Shown here piece after piece: positions 35,494 to 46,038 of a stretch of DNA of 64,000 nt. Location of the stretch: NCBI RefSeq assembly GCF_046630445.1, contig NC_092339.1:74593501-74657500 (forward strand), written 5' to 3'. Numbering within the stretch: position 1 is the stretch's first letter; each line of letters starts with the position of its first letter. The notes under the pieces are model-generated. The model saw only the letters and a list, made by a program, of their open reading frames with translations. It had not been told where the DNA came from and did no database searches. The DNA comes from Rutidosis leptorrhynchoides. Its lineage: Eukaryota > Streptophyta > Magnoliopsida > Asterales > Asteraceae. Made by a program: the position numbers and the translations under genes.

Positions 35494-37525
35494 CTAATAA
35501 TCCTCCTTGAGGAACCCGTCAACCGACATATTCGGGTCCACAGCAAAAGCATTGATCAGGGGGATTGGGATGGTTGTGATGGCTTCTTCCGCCTCCATTA
35601 CCACCGCAGCCGTACCCTCCTTTAGCTTATTTTGTACGATGTCAGGGTACGACGGTGTCAAACCGCAAGCTTGGATCACCTCCAGCACTGCCTTGTTGAT
35701 TTCGTGGTCCTTCACCGCTTCAATGTAGGCATTAAACTTGTCGGATACGGGCCCGGAATCCATCACCTTCTGCGCAATGGTAGGAAGGGCGGTGCGAAGC
35801 TTTGATAAGTCCGCCTCTGCCAGTTCACGGCAAGTCACCGCGTCATCCTTCTCCCTGTTCACCCTTTCCAGCTCCACCCGCAGACGCTCAGTCTCCCCCT
35901 TAGCTTGGTCAACCGAACCAACCAGCTCACGGTTTTTCTTCCTTTCCTCAATCAGGGCGGTTTTTGTTTCCGCCGCAGTCACCTCCGCCGCTTTGCGCGC
36001 CTCCTCTGCGGCATCCCTGGCTTTCTTAACCTGATCAACCCCCGCTTGCACTAGCCCTAGTTCTGTTTCTTTCCGCACGGCCACTTGATACAAGTTAGTG
36101 GAACGGCGGGCTTGATCCGCAACCATGCCAAAAAAGACAAGGCCGTTTTGGATGAAGGCGTTGAGCGCCTGATTAAAGGGCAGTGTAGCTAGTTGGTTGC
36201 GGAATTCGATCGGGAAGATTTGTTGGAGGAAGACGGATTGCTCTGCGGCGTTTTTCGCCGATGACTGAGTGAGCTGCGCCAGGTTCGCCAATCGGAAGCT
36301 CCCGTGTGGCGGGGTTGGTGTGGATTCGGAGTCCAGGTGTATCTTCTTGTCCTTTGACTCGGCGGTAGCTTCAAGGTCCGGATTGATCCGCGGTGGGGTG
36401 TGATGCGTCTCTTCAACATGCTCTGCGTATCAGTAAATGGTTACATAAATGCAAAGTTAAGTATGCGGTATGCGCGAAGGGGGAACGCTTACCAGAAGAT
36501 GGGGGAGGTAGATCCGTAGAACGGGGTTCGATGGGAACGAAGTTGTCGTTCCGCTTGTCCTCCCTCTGTTTGGGAGTGAGTTTCTTCTTCTTCTTCTTCT
36601 GTTGGGGTTGGGAGGCTTCAGCGGCCTTGCGCTTATTACCGGAGGTGGCAGGTGCATTCTCTCCAGTTTTCTCCTGCTCCAACTGTTGGTTGACATTCTG
36701 CTTGCGGAAGGAGATGCCCGCGATCTCCGCAGTCAATACTTTCTTCATCTTCATCTCTGCAAACATGCACGCATGCGTTAGCACATATAAATAGCAAACG
36801 GTTATATTAGTACGTGATTATACTATTCCTACCCTTTCCATCCGGTCCGACTATGGCTGACGCACATCTTCCCATGGCCAGTGTGCGGATATCTTCCCTA
36901 ACCGCAACATCACGTTCCCGTATGACCGGTGCACCAGCTGTGCGTTAGCGCACTCCGCCAATAGTTTTGTTTCCTCGTCATCGAGGACCGGGGTTTTGTT
37001 CACATCCTTCTCCACCTTCTCGCACCATATAAGCGTTTGCGGAAAATTGGTACCAACTACAGTTTGGTCAATGTAAAAGAAAGTTTCTTTCCAGTTACCC
37101 GCATTCGACTTTGGGGTCTTGGTGAAATTTTGTCGGGCGAAGAAGGTGAACCAGGATTTGTGGTGATTGGCTAAGCGGTATAGATGACATAAAATTTTCA
37201 CCAACGGTACCTTGTTGAGTGCGGCGCACCACATCTCAAACAGTACTATTTTACCTATTGCATAAGGGTGTAGTTGCCTTAATCCCACTCTGAAGTGAAC
37301 GCCTAGGAAGAAGTCGGAGGGGGGAACCCTAAAGTTGCCATGCTTGAACGCATGTTCGTAGATGGCCACCTTCTTCTCCGGTGGCTCGTGAGCGCGTTGA
37401 TTGGGCAGGAGTGGCACCGGATTGTACTTTGCTAACGGTGGGTATTGTTTAACTAAGTGATCAATGTGTTTCTGCTCTATAATCGATCTAACACTATCTA
37501 CATAGTTCTCGTTAGCCTTAGTCAT
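35494..37525 (-). CDS. Antisense additional gene of the Tat element (three exons, putative gypsy-type transposon protein)
   Basis: It runs opposite to the Tat pol, between pol and the 3' LTR, as known for Retand-like Tat elements. Exon 1 (37525 to about 36833) has a globular part (about residues 60-150: NFRVPPSDFFLGVHF, FEMWCAALNKVPLVK, SWFTFFARQ) resembling the domain called putative gypsy-type transposon (PF04195) in plants. Exon 2 (36756-36493) is Lys/Gln-rich with KKKKKK, a possible nuclear signal, and ends at a GTAAGC donor. Exon 3 (36422-35494) is mostly coiled coil (AEEARKAAEVTAAETKTA; LRVELERVNREKD) and ends MSVDGFLKEDY. Acceptors GCAG precede exons 2 and 3. Exon 1 meets an in-frame TAG 15 bases before its likely donor, and the donor phase fits exon 2 only in another frame, so a small indel is likely. 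Function unknown. Confidence 0.7.
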
Positions 37526-37963
37526 TTTCTATAGAGTGATTGGAGAATTACTAACCTTTAGACAGTGGCCGGAGTATTTAGGATTTGATCGGAATTGAAT
37601 ATAGCAGCGTATTGGGGAAGATTGAAGCAGAAAAATGGAAATGTGTGTGAATTGGGGCTATTTATAGTGAAGATTTGGAGTCATGGGGTGGAATGGTGTG
37701 ATCGTGGCTGTACACGTGTTACGCGATCAACGGGTTGCATTTTCAGTGCGCGCGTGGATGTCAGTTGGGTATTGTTACCTATGAGCGCGTGGCTGACACG
37801 CGCCTGCCAACTGCCACTTTACGTCTTGTCAGCCGAATGGGCTTCTGCGACAGTGACAGGCATTAAATGACCTCGAAACGCACGCGGAACATTGAATGCT
37901 AGCCGTTTTCTTGTTTTTTCCGCTTAATAGTTTGATATCATATGTCTTGCGCCATATAACATC
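37526..37963 (+). other. Tat region between antisense gene and polypurine tract
   Basis: No convincing gene. It would contain the promoter of the antisense gene. It is richer in CG dinucleotides than the flanking LTR elements (GCGCGCGTGG, ACGCGATCAACGG). Confidence 0.5.
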
Positions 37964-37980
37964 AAACTGGGGGGACATAA
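37964..37980 (+). other. Polypurine tract of the Tat element
   Basis: CAAACTGGGGGGACATAA immediately precedes TGATACCGC. A run of six G in a purine stretch is a classic plus-strand primer, unlike the tract in A, B, C and N. Confidence 0.75.
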
Positions 37981-38556
37981 TGATACCGCAACCCGCATGC
38001 GCAAGTCATATGTATGCGGGCACCCACTAGTGTGCGTATGCGTGTACTCATGTGCGTTATGCGGTATGCGGATTCGTATCTAATGCCTTTGTTCCCGGTA
38101 CAGCGATTACTTGGCTATCAAGTAAATATCTTTTCCATAATTACATCCGTGATTCGGGGGAGTTCGTTATGAAAAGGATTGCCATTATCTCTGATGGTTC
38201 TAGAATTAGGGTTTGCCTATATATACAAACCCTAACTATCATTCTAAACACAATCACCTTACGCAATCATCATCTAATACACGTCTTACGTAACCAACAT
38301 TGCCGAGCATCTTCCAAAGGTTAACAGGTTAGTTTCTTGATTAACTAGTACCTACGACCTTATTTGGGGCCTTCTAATCGACGATCGTCATTAAAGGTGG
38401 ACTTAATCACTTGGCCACCCCGCCGACATCATCATGTCGGCCAGGGTTATTCACGGTAGCCGGACCGGAGAGCCTTGTTCTAAGATCCTTAAACATCACT
38501 TTACGCGTTGAACAGACATATTACTTCTATGGTTAAAATATGCATGATCAGATTCA
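37981..38556 (+). repeat. 3' LTR of the Tat element (right end approximate)
   Basis: It starts TGATACCGCAACC after the polypurine tract. It includes many TGCGTATGCG-type motifs and a block with CTATATATACAAACCCTAA (38216-38234), a likely TATA box and start. The 5' LTR is outside the window, so the right end cannot be aligned. The GC-richer sequence fades near 38500-38560, and ATATGCA at about 38550 is a possible end. Confidence 0.6.
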
Positions 38557-40463
38557 CGTTTCAATTTTCAAACTCGCATTTCGCGTTTAACTTTTGAGAT
38601 TTTGCGATACAATTTTCAAATTCGTTTTTCAATTTTTCATAAAACATGGTTAGTGATGTAAGAATGAAATTAGAAGCGTAGAGATCGTTCTCATATTCGA
38701 TGTGTTAAGAGTAGGTAGGTCCAAAGTCTGAATGTTTGAGGTAAAGTGTTGTAGTTTTGTATGCACAAAATGGAAAGGAAATCTGGTCTAAGGTTACTTT
38801 CCCAAGACTTTGACCACCATTGTTACTTCTCATGGGCAGTGTGCTCACATGTATGCAACTACTATTCCAATTGTTCCCTACAACACTAATACTAATCTCT
38901 AATTTTTTATCCTTTTACCTTCATTCTACCCCATTATTGTATTATACATCAAATAATACATATTTTTACCTTCATTCTACCCCATTATTTTATTATACAT
39001 CAAATAATAACATATATTATTTCGTAAAAGAAATTAGTTTGATATGAAGAAAGATTTACATCTAACAACAATGACTTAAAAGCCAAATCTTTCACTTAAT
39101 GATTGACCACTTAACCACATTATTGTGTTCATTTTGATTCTTGATCATTGTTTACATATACTAACTCGAAAGTATCCGGAATGGTCTTTCAAACACCTTG
39201 ACGTTTTACATCAATTACTAAGAATAGAAATCAAATAGCAATTTAGACTAATTTTAACTTGGTTGAGGCTCAAACGTAAGACGTTCGAGACCTATGAGGC
39301 CCATGTAATGGGTATTTAAACTCAAAGAAAATATTTATGCAGCTCATTGGATCAAACCATTAACCTCCGTTATGGAAGGTGAGGTCATCACCAATACACC
39401 AACCAACACCTTGACGTTTTACATCACTTACTAAGAATTGAAATCAAATAGCAGTTTAGACTAATTTAGACAAAAACATCGAAAAGAAATTCAAATAATA
39501 GCGGGCTTTACATTGTGGTGCATTTGTTATTCTTTCCTTTTTTTTTTTTGGAAAAAAACGAACACCTATATAAAAATGAACACGTTTTTGAAAAGAAAAA
39601 AAAAACGTCTTCAAAAAAAGATACAAGGAACTCTAGATAAGGCTCGAACCTAGAAAACGGCGAAACATATAAACTATCTATAACCGAACCTCGTATACAC
39701 TAAACCGTAACCAACCGAACACAATAGAGCTAATTAACTATACAAGACACCAACAACATACCAAAAATCGCAAGCGCAAACAAACGCAACAGAGACACAA
39801 CCAAACACAAAACTATGGATCTACTTTTTTCATATTACCATTAATAATTATTCTTTCTGTTACGATCATTATATTTCTTTGGAAAAATATCATATTTATC
39901 CTTCGTAAATCCATAAATGACATATTTTCTCAAAATACAACTTTTTAATGTATAATTTACAAGAAATTTAAAGCACGTTTGGGAATATATGTAATTTATT
40001 ATGATGGGGAAATATGAAATTGGCTCTATTTCTTTATGGTTTTCTATCATCATTTTGTATACTGCTTTCATTTGCCGCCCAGTGTTTTCTTAACTAAAAA
40101 TCGTCTATTTATCGGAGTTAATCAAGTTTTGATGCAATATCTACATATATTAATGTTAATAAGCCTCTGGATTTAATTCTGGAGATTTCCTCGTAGGTTA
40201 TAATTTGATGATCACATTTTAGTACCAACTTTAATTATAGTTTTTTATGATTTGAATGACCTTAAATCATTTCGGTTCTTCATCTGCATGGATAACGATA
40301 CTTATAACTCTGATGTTAAGCATGCAACAATCTGTCTATGAGCTTTGACATTTTATTAATACAAAATAAAATTTTGAAGACGAATTCATTAGTTTGTGTA
40401 ATCAATTGAATTTCAGAAAAATCCCATCAAGGTTCGGGTGGTTGTTTTTAGAATAATTCTGGA
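38557..40463. other. AT-rich intergenic DNA without genes
   Basis: No supported gene. A 51-base unit starting TTTTACCTTCATTC occurs twice in tandem (38913-39011). A segment of about 60 bases beginning CACCTTGACGTTTTACATCA occurs at 39195-39257 and 39408-39470, flanking 150 unrelated bases. A/T homopolymers lie at 39540-39605. A possible 5' leader intron of the downstream gene ends at TTTCAG near 40418. Confidence 0.5.
38913..39011. repeat. 51-bp direct tandem repeat, two copies
   Basis: TTTTACCTTCATTCTACCCC starts at 38913 and again at 38964; the copies differ at two or three bases. Confidence 0.85.
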
Positions 40464-40782
40464 ATGGATGAGCTGAAACCTCTGAAAGAGAATTTAACAA
40501 TTGGTGACGGATCAGCTAATTTGGTCTCAAATGATGGACTAGATTTTATAACCAAGGTCCCGAAGATGAATGAAAATAATGGTAATGATGATCTAAGTGG
40601 TTTAGTACCTGAAAATGACATATTAGATGTGTCTGTAAGTGAACAACAAGCCTCAATCTACCCAAAAATATGAATTCTGCAAATATATTATCAAGAAAAA
40701 AGCTAAAGTGGTGCCTCATATCCAGAAAATGGAAGAAAAACAAACAAATGATCAGTTGTCCAACACAAAAGATGATTCTAAG

Positions 40783-41059
40783 GTGGTGTTTGTTTTTTAA
40801 GATGTTTTGTCTAAAGACTGCAGGCCATCTCTGTAGAGAAGATGTGGCTTAAAGGCCTGAAGAGTGAAGACTGTTTGCTTCTATGTCTGCAGATAACTGT
40901 CTGCAGCACTTAGAAGCATATTTCTAAGTCTGCGAGTTTGCAGACAGAACAAGTCATTATTTAACCTTATGTCTTCAGAAAAACAGTCCGTGGTAAAAAG
41001 TCTACAGACGCACATACATAAGACATAACAAGATGTGCAAACTGAAAAACAAACACCAC
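40783..41059. mobile_element. MITE with GTGGTGTTTGTTTTT ends and CTAAG target duplication
   Basis: Terminal inverted repeats GTGGTGTTTGTTTTT and AAAAACAAACACCAC bound 277 bases, flanked by CTAAG at 40778-40782 and 41060-41064. The interior has repeated CTGCAG-type motifs and no gene. Removing it and one CTAAG joins the flanking host frame in phase. The short duplication does not identify the superfamily. Confidence 0.75.
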
Positions 41060-41063
41060 CTAA

Positions 41064-41700
41064 GAGTCAAGACCATGTTCAAGAAGATGGTCATATGGGC
41101 CAAAACCATGTTCAAGAAGATGGTAATACGAGACAGGACCATGTTTGGAAAGATGACTCTGCGGGTGAAAGACCATGCTTAAGAAGAAGATCATATGGTC
41201 AAAACAAATTTCTAAGAGATGGTAATATTGGTGAAGATCTTGTTCAAGAAGATGGTCATGCGCAGTGGCGATTCCAGAATGAAAATCGAAATGGGTTCCA
41301 AAAAAAGTTTTCATAGCTAAATATATTTGAAGGTACTTTAGTGGTTGTTTACCTAAAAAAAACCATAAAATTTAAAAATATATGGGTCCTATAGTTAAAT
41401 TTAGCGGTGTCTTATACAATTTTGAAGTGTACATTGTATAAAAAAAATTCAAAGTAGTGGGGTCATAGGACCCCACACCATTACATGTACAATCGCCACT
41501 GGTCATGCAGGTCATTATTATGTTCATCAAAATGGTCTAACGGGTCAAATGATATTAGAAAAGATGATCCTACTGGTCAAGACCATGTTCAAGAAGAGGG
41601 TTGTACAGCCCAAGATCATGCTGAAAAAGGTGGTCATACGAGTCAAGAACATGTTCAAGAATATGGTAATACGGTTCAAGAATCATCATCTGGATTTACA
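41064..41700 (+). repeat. 33-bp coding repeats (11-residue units) in the WEB1-like pseudogene
   Basis: About eleven degenerate units encode DHVQEDGHTGQ-like words, six before and five after the MITE at 41263. The best conserved DNA core is CATGTTCAAGAAGATGGT. Confidence 0.8.
41263..41501. mobile_element. hAT-type MITE 1 in the WEB1-like pseudogene
   Basis: Ends CAGTGGCGATTC and AATCGCCACTG with 8-base flanks GTCATGCG (41255-41262) and GTCATGCA (41502-41509). Eight-base duplications with CAGTGGCG ends fit the hAT superfamily. At 239 bases it has no transposase. The interior includes GTGGGGTCATAGGACCCCAC, a feature shared with MITE 2 at 44741. Confidence 0.85.
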
Positions 41701-42105
41701 AATGGTCAAATTTACTGTTATAACATTAAGTCATATTGAGAAATCAACCTACGGAAGAGCGAATATTGATACCACTGCACCGTTCGAATCTGTTAAAGCA
41801 GCTGTTTCCGTGTTTAGGTATGATATTCAAATTTTAAAGATTATTATAGCTTATGTTATAATCTGATAAAGGGCCGAATTGCAGAGGGCAGAGTATATGA
41901 GACAAGAACTAAGAAAAGCGAACGAAGAGATTCCGTTGTTTAAAAAAAAAAAGAGGCAGCAGAACAATCTAACGATCAGATTTTAAAGGAGTTAGACTAC
42001 ACGAAAAGACTATTAGAAGAATTACAAGTAAATCTCGAGAGAGCGCAAACAGAAGAATGTCAAGCAACACAAGATGCTGAGCTGGCAAAATTAAGATGTA
42101 TGTAG

Positions 42106-42494
42106 TAAAAGCAAAACAGGAGTAGTAGTGCAAGTACTACAAATAGCTGAATGTGTTATATATATATATATATATAGCTCATTGTAGATGTATGTATGCA
42201 TGTATGTAACACATAAATGCTTACATTGTACTCTTTAGGTAATTTGTTTAAATTCTAGTCTTAAAAGTTAACAAAGTTTGATAATTAACAGCTAAGATGA
42301 TTGTTGATTACTCCGTACTATAAATCATAAACTTCGTTTATGTAAATAATAACTCATGTACCCGACCATACAAATTATATTATAAATTGAATTAGGTCGT
42401 CATAAGCGATGCACTAGCCATTCTAAATAAATGAAGGCTAATTAGACCTGCTTAAATTTCTATTTCTGTCCTATAAACACAAACTCGGACCAAT
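42106..42494. other. Intergenic sequence between convergent gene remnants
   Basis: No gene seen. It includes a (TA)n run at 42159-42176. The stretch TACTCCGTACTATAAATC is AT-rich and unremarkable. Confidence 0.5.
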
Positions 42495-42590
42495 GAGCTT
42501 GTAGCTCAGTGGTACCGGGTACCTTTAAAGTTGGGACCCGCCATGTGGAAGCTTGAAACTTAAATACAAACCCGGTCAAGATCCATTTTG
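42495..42590 (+). mobile_element. Possible SINE fragment (tRNA-like A box)
   Basis: GCTTGTAGCTCAGTGGTACC resembles a tRNA A box (TAGCTCAGTGGT). About 35 bases later GTTGGGACCCG is a poor B-box match. No target duplication was found. It lies just beyond the stop of the COR27/28-like gene and may have replaced its 3' end. Confidence 0.3.
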
Positions 42591-42599
42591 CACATTACC

Positions 42600-45390
42600 T
42601 CACCGTTGCCTGATCCAGAGTGCAGAAGTACTCTTTCTCTTTTTGCTGCATCGTGTGTTCAATTTTTGTACCGCAGAGTCTTCTTGAACAAAGTTTTGAT
42701 CTGTCACCTCTGTAATGTTCAAAAAACAAAACAATGGTCAAAACTATGAATAAAAACATCGGTTGTCTAAAAATGGAAGTGTTCCTTATTGTAATAAGTT
42801 TTAAGTCAAAATTAATTTGATTCGTTGTAAGTTACTGGTGACATTAACTTATGTTTCGTATTTACTCTTTCTTGCATAGCTAGCAGACATTTTAGACATT
42901 ATCATTATACAAAAACTGAAACTGATTGAACTACATACATTGACAACGTCAAATGTTACAATTTTTATGATGGAGACGGAAGGTTGTAAAAATCGCAAAT
43001 CGGAGATTAATTGGCTTGTACCTTGTAGGGATTAATCGGTCAAAAAGAGGATTAACTGGATGTTGACCATCTTTGACTTTGGCCAATTTTGACCAACTAA
43101 ATCCAAATTTGACTTTGACAAACTAAATCCAACTTTTGACCTACTTTGACCATATAAATTAGACTTTGACTAACTAAATCCAACTTTTGACCTATTTTGA
43201 CCCATTGACTGATTTTCAGCAAGATGAATCGGCAAATGTGGGGGGTAAAATGGGGCAGGTCGGGTTGCGCTGACCTGTCACTACTTTTTGATCTATTGTA
43301 AATATTAGTGCTTTAGATATGCATACATACAAAAACTCTCATTAAAACTACTCCTTACTATATAAACTCTTTACATAACAACTTAGGATGTCGTACATCA
43401 GTTGAATATTATTTCTTTGTAGCATTAGGCAATGTTAATGGGTTGAAATTGCCACCTCATATGTATATGAACATTAGTAGCATAGAAGTACCTGCGTTAC
43501 TGCAATTTGTTTGTTGGCAGCGCAACTGCAAATCAGATTCCGTGAATTGAGTTAAATGTTGTCAGATATATATAAATAGAAAAAGCTTCGTATCAAGAAA
43601 ATAATGCAGAATATTTCCAACCTGGCCAGAACGGCAACGAGTGCTGACATGAATTCTCCTGGATGACATCGAATCTGACGTGCAATCGTTTTGAGTGTTC
43701 CAGCAACGCGAATCTAAGAATTTGTTTAACTGGTCAACGAACGAAGCTTCCATTGACTTTAGGTACAAACTATGCTTCTCGTCAGTCCATTCCGAAGATT
43801 CTCTTTTTGGGGATTCCTGCGACAAACGTTTTCAGAGAGCACCAAAACTGAGAAAGTTACAAAAGGTCTTTTGTTTTTTTTCTTCGGGATATTATCCCTT
43901 TAAATTATCTGTATGAAGACAAACATGGAATTTGTAATTTTGTATTGTATAAATAAAGAAAGATGAACAAAAAGTGGATCTATGCAACAACCAAACATAC
44001 ATACATACATGCAAAAGATCCAAATAGGAACCATGGAACATGCCTAGGCTAAAACATCACAAACAAACTTGAATGATAAAGTTTACCTATTTATAGCAAA
44101 TGCCTCATGAAGGACATAATTAGATTCTGGTCATTATGGACCCGATGCGTTCATAATCACTCCTAACAAGTTTCCTGAAAACCTCTCATGCCAATTGTTC
44201 ATGCTTAAGAAAATAATTATGTACATTTTTATGGACATTTCATGCATCTAATCAATGGCCTCCGTAGCTCGACACTTCGGCTTAGCCAAAGTGAACTCAA
44301 CACACAAGCGACTATTTGTATCTAAACACTTAAAAAAGTTGTCTTAGCTTTCAAAAAAAGCAACAACTATCTAAGACTCCATTCAGATAGGATTTCGTTA
44401 TTAAGCAATATACGTTGAATTTAAAGTTACGGTTATTAGATTCCACACGCTTTTATGCAATTACTCCGTAATACGTAGTAATATAAACTATCAATCTCTC
44501 TTCACAACTTTGAAGCAAATGTGTAAAAAATAATATAATTTAAGTCTTCTAAAACTAATAAAAGAGGCGAAACATAAGGTAACCAAAAGGGTATCACCCC
44601 ACCTAGATTTGAACGAAAAAATAATAATTTCACACCAAAAAAATAACTAAAAAGTAAGGTTTGTTTAGTGTTTAGACCATGTCACTAGTTTCACCCCTCA
44701 GTAATCAGGTTCAAGTTTCGTTAGTGACTCATAATCTTTGCAGTGGCGACTCTAAGGGTTACCAAAGGGGGTCCTTTGACCCCATTAAATTATTCTTTTT
44801 TTCTAATAAAATACTACTAAAATTTTGTAGAACACCACTAAATTTATAGGTAGGACCCCATATATTTTTAAAATTAGTGGTTTTTACATAAGTAAATAGT
44901 CATTCTTTAGGAAAAAAAAATTTACAAAGTACCACTCAAATTGTACAGAACCCCACTGAGTTTTGATCCTACTGAGTTGTGATCCTAGAATCGCCACTGA
45001 ATCTTTGTTAACAACAAACTTTGTAATCAAAACACATTACGCGTGTATAAATCAATGAGGCATACACACACTACTGGCGCCATAACACAATACATCAGTT
45101 CTCATCTATTAAACAAAATTAAGAATAATTTACCCGAACTCAACATAAACAACAAAAAATCCCTAGAAAAATATCAATTCTAAATTCTACATCATCATAA
45201 AATTATATAGGACATAATACATACATTATGAATAAAAGTTGTAAATAAATATAAATAAATAAATGAATAAAAATGTTACCATTATTGAACTTTCTTCTTG
45301 CTCCACAAACTCACCCAACCCCGGGTCGCCGGCGGTCATCTCCGGACACATCTGCTCCTCCGTCACCGGCTCCGGAATCGTATAGTCCAT
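42600..45390 (-). CDS. COR27/COR28-like cold- and clock-regulated gene, four predicted exons
   Basis: Exon 1 (45390-45280, 37 codons) starts MDYTIPEPVTEEQ. Exon 2 (43816-43622, 65 codons) has SEWTDEKHSLYLKSMEASFV, the signature of Arabidopsis COR27/COR28. Exon 3 (43525-43492) is only 34 bases. Exon 4 (42709-42600) begins EVTDQNFVQED, matching the conserved C-terminal motif, followed by KKRKST. All introns are GT-AG, and phases fit (0, 0, then a split GAG codon), giving about 149 residues. COR27/28 are small nuclear-type regulators linking cold, light signalling and the clock. The usual FKVLR..CW segment after exon 2 is missing and the protein is shorter than the 246-residue Arabidopsis COR27. 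The last codons seem shifted compared with the family, so reduced function is possible. Intron 1 (1463 bases) holds a hAT MITE. Confidence 0.7.
43056..43215. repeat. TTTGAC-rich array in intron 3 of the COR27/28-like gene
   Basis: Degenerate units of TTTGACCNACTAAATCCAA repeat about eight times. They contain TTGAC cores (W-box-like), but the position in an intron and the regular spacing fit a simple degenerate repeat better than a regulatory cluster. Confidence 0.6.
44741..44999. mobile_element. hAT-type MITE 2 in intron 1 of the COR27/28-like gene
   Basis: CAGTGGCGACTC and GAATCGCCACTG ends, 259 bases, with perfect 8-base duplications AATCTTTG at 44733-44740 and 45000-45007. Related to MITE 1 by its ends and by interior words such as GGACCCCATATATTTTTAAA. 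No transposase. Confidence 0.9.
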
Positions 45391-45393
45391 CTC

Positions 45394-45402
45394 AGATATT
45401 TT
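45394..45402 (-). promoter_or_regulatory. Evening element in the leader of the COR27/28-like gene
   Basis: On the - strand AAAATATCT, the exact evening element, ends four bases before the ATG at 45390. Clock proteins of the CCA1/LHY/RVE type bind this motif. Confidence 0.6.
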
Positions 45403-45532
45403 TTTTGAAGATAGGAAAAGATCAAAAACTAATTAATGTAGATTTTTAGTCTGAGGATGAGTTTATTTTAAACGGGTCGGTTCAGGAAACGAATAAAGTA
45501 CGAGATGTGATGTACTTTCCACTTGGCATGGT

Positions 45533-45542
45533 GCCACGTCAT
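45533..45542 (-). promoter_or_regulatory. ACGT box (G/C-box hybrid)
   Basis: On the - strand ATGACGTGGCAC, a TGACGTGG core bound by plant bZIP factors such as HY5 or ABF. It lies about 145 bases upstream of the ATG. Confidence 0.5.
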
Positions 45543-45564
45543 CCAAAAATTCAATCTTAACTAG

Positions 45565-45573
45565 AGATATTTT
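45565..45573 (-). promoter_or_regulatory. Second evening element
   Basis: A second exact AAAATATCT on the - strand, 175 bases upstream of the ATG of the COR27/28-like gene. Arabidopsis COR27 is known for cold and circadian control through evening elements. Confidence 0.6.
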
Positions 45574-45817
45574 TCTTCCTGCCGCAGATTTTTTATTTGT
45601 ACCGTATATACTCAATTCTAAGGCGACACGCCTTGCTACCTTTACGAGGATTTCCCTTTTAATAAAATAATTTTTGTTGCACAGCAAAATATCAAAACTC
45701 CCTGTACTTTTCTTTATTTTATTCTTTTTCCAGCTGTCTTTTTATTCTTTGAAAGAAACTTGAACAAATTTTCATATAATAACAATATTTCTAATTAATA
45801 ATTAATAATCAATGAAA

Positions 45818-45992
45818 GGTGATCTTTACACACTATTTTTTATTCATGTACATTTTTATTTCATAAACTCTCCAATATATCCTTAGATTAATCTAGGAAA
45901 TTAAACTAATATTGATATTGTCAATATAATTAAGGGTATAACACTAAATTCGATATAGATAAATTAAAAAGTGTATGTGAAGATCAACTCCC
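45818..45992. mobile_element. Short AT-rich MITE-like element with imperfect terminal inverted repeats
   Basis: The left end GGTGATCTTTACACACT and the right end, read on the other strand, GGAGTTGATCTTCACATACACT are imperfect inverted repeats around about 130 AT-rich bases. Flanks are TAATTAATAATTA-like on both sides, so the target duplication cannot be determined. Confidence 0.5.
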
Positions 45993-46038
45993 ATAATTAA
46001 TAATTATATTATAATTAATAATTAATAGAGAGTAATTA

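Larger units (their letters stand above)
40464..42105 (+). pseudogene. WEB1-like (WEAK CHLOROPLAST MOVEMENT-type) pseudogene
   Basis: From ATG 40464 comes an acidic N-terminal part (MDELKPLKENLTIGDG), then a frameshift near 40670, then a Lys/Asp-rich stretch interrupted by a MITE (40783-41059), then 11-residue repeats of DHVQEDGHTGQ type (41064-41700), again split by a MITE (41263-41501). After another frameshift comes IDTTAPFESVKAAVSVF (41768-41818), the hallmark motif of WEB1/PMI2-family coiled-coil proteins that control chloroplast photorelocation. A GTATGA...GCAG intron (41819-about 41877) follows, then [13 protein letters not shown], a frameshift in a poly-A run, and [20 protein letters not shown], ending at TAG 42103. 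Known WEB1 proteins continue with a long coiled coil that is absent here. The disruptions make it a truncated pseudogene, while the splice sites suggest it derives from genomic DNA, not cDNA. Confidence 0.75.

Noticed and set aside
43056..43215. Possible W-box (TTGAC) regulatory cluster
   Set aside because: Regular spacing and intron position point to a degenerate tandem repeat.
45463..45687. 74-codon - strand frame upstream of the COR27/28-like gene
   Set aside because: Covers the promoter region with the evening element and ACGT box; no protein character.
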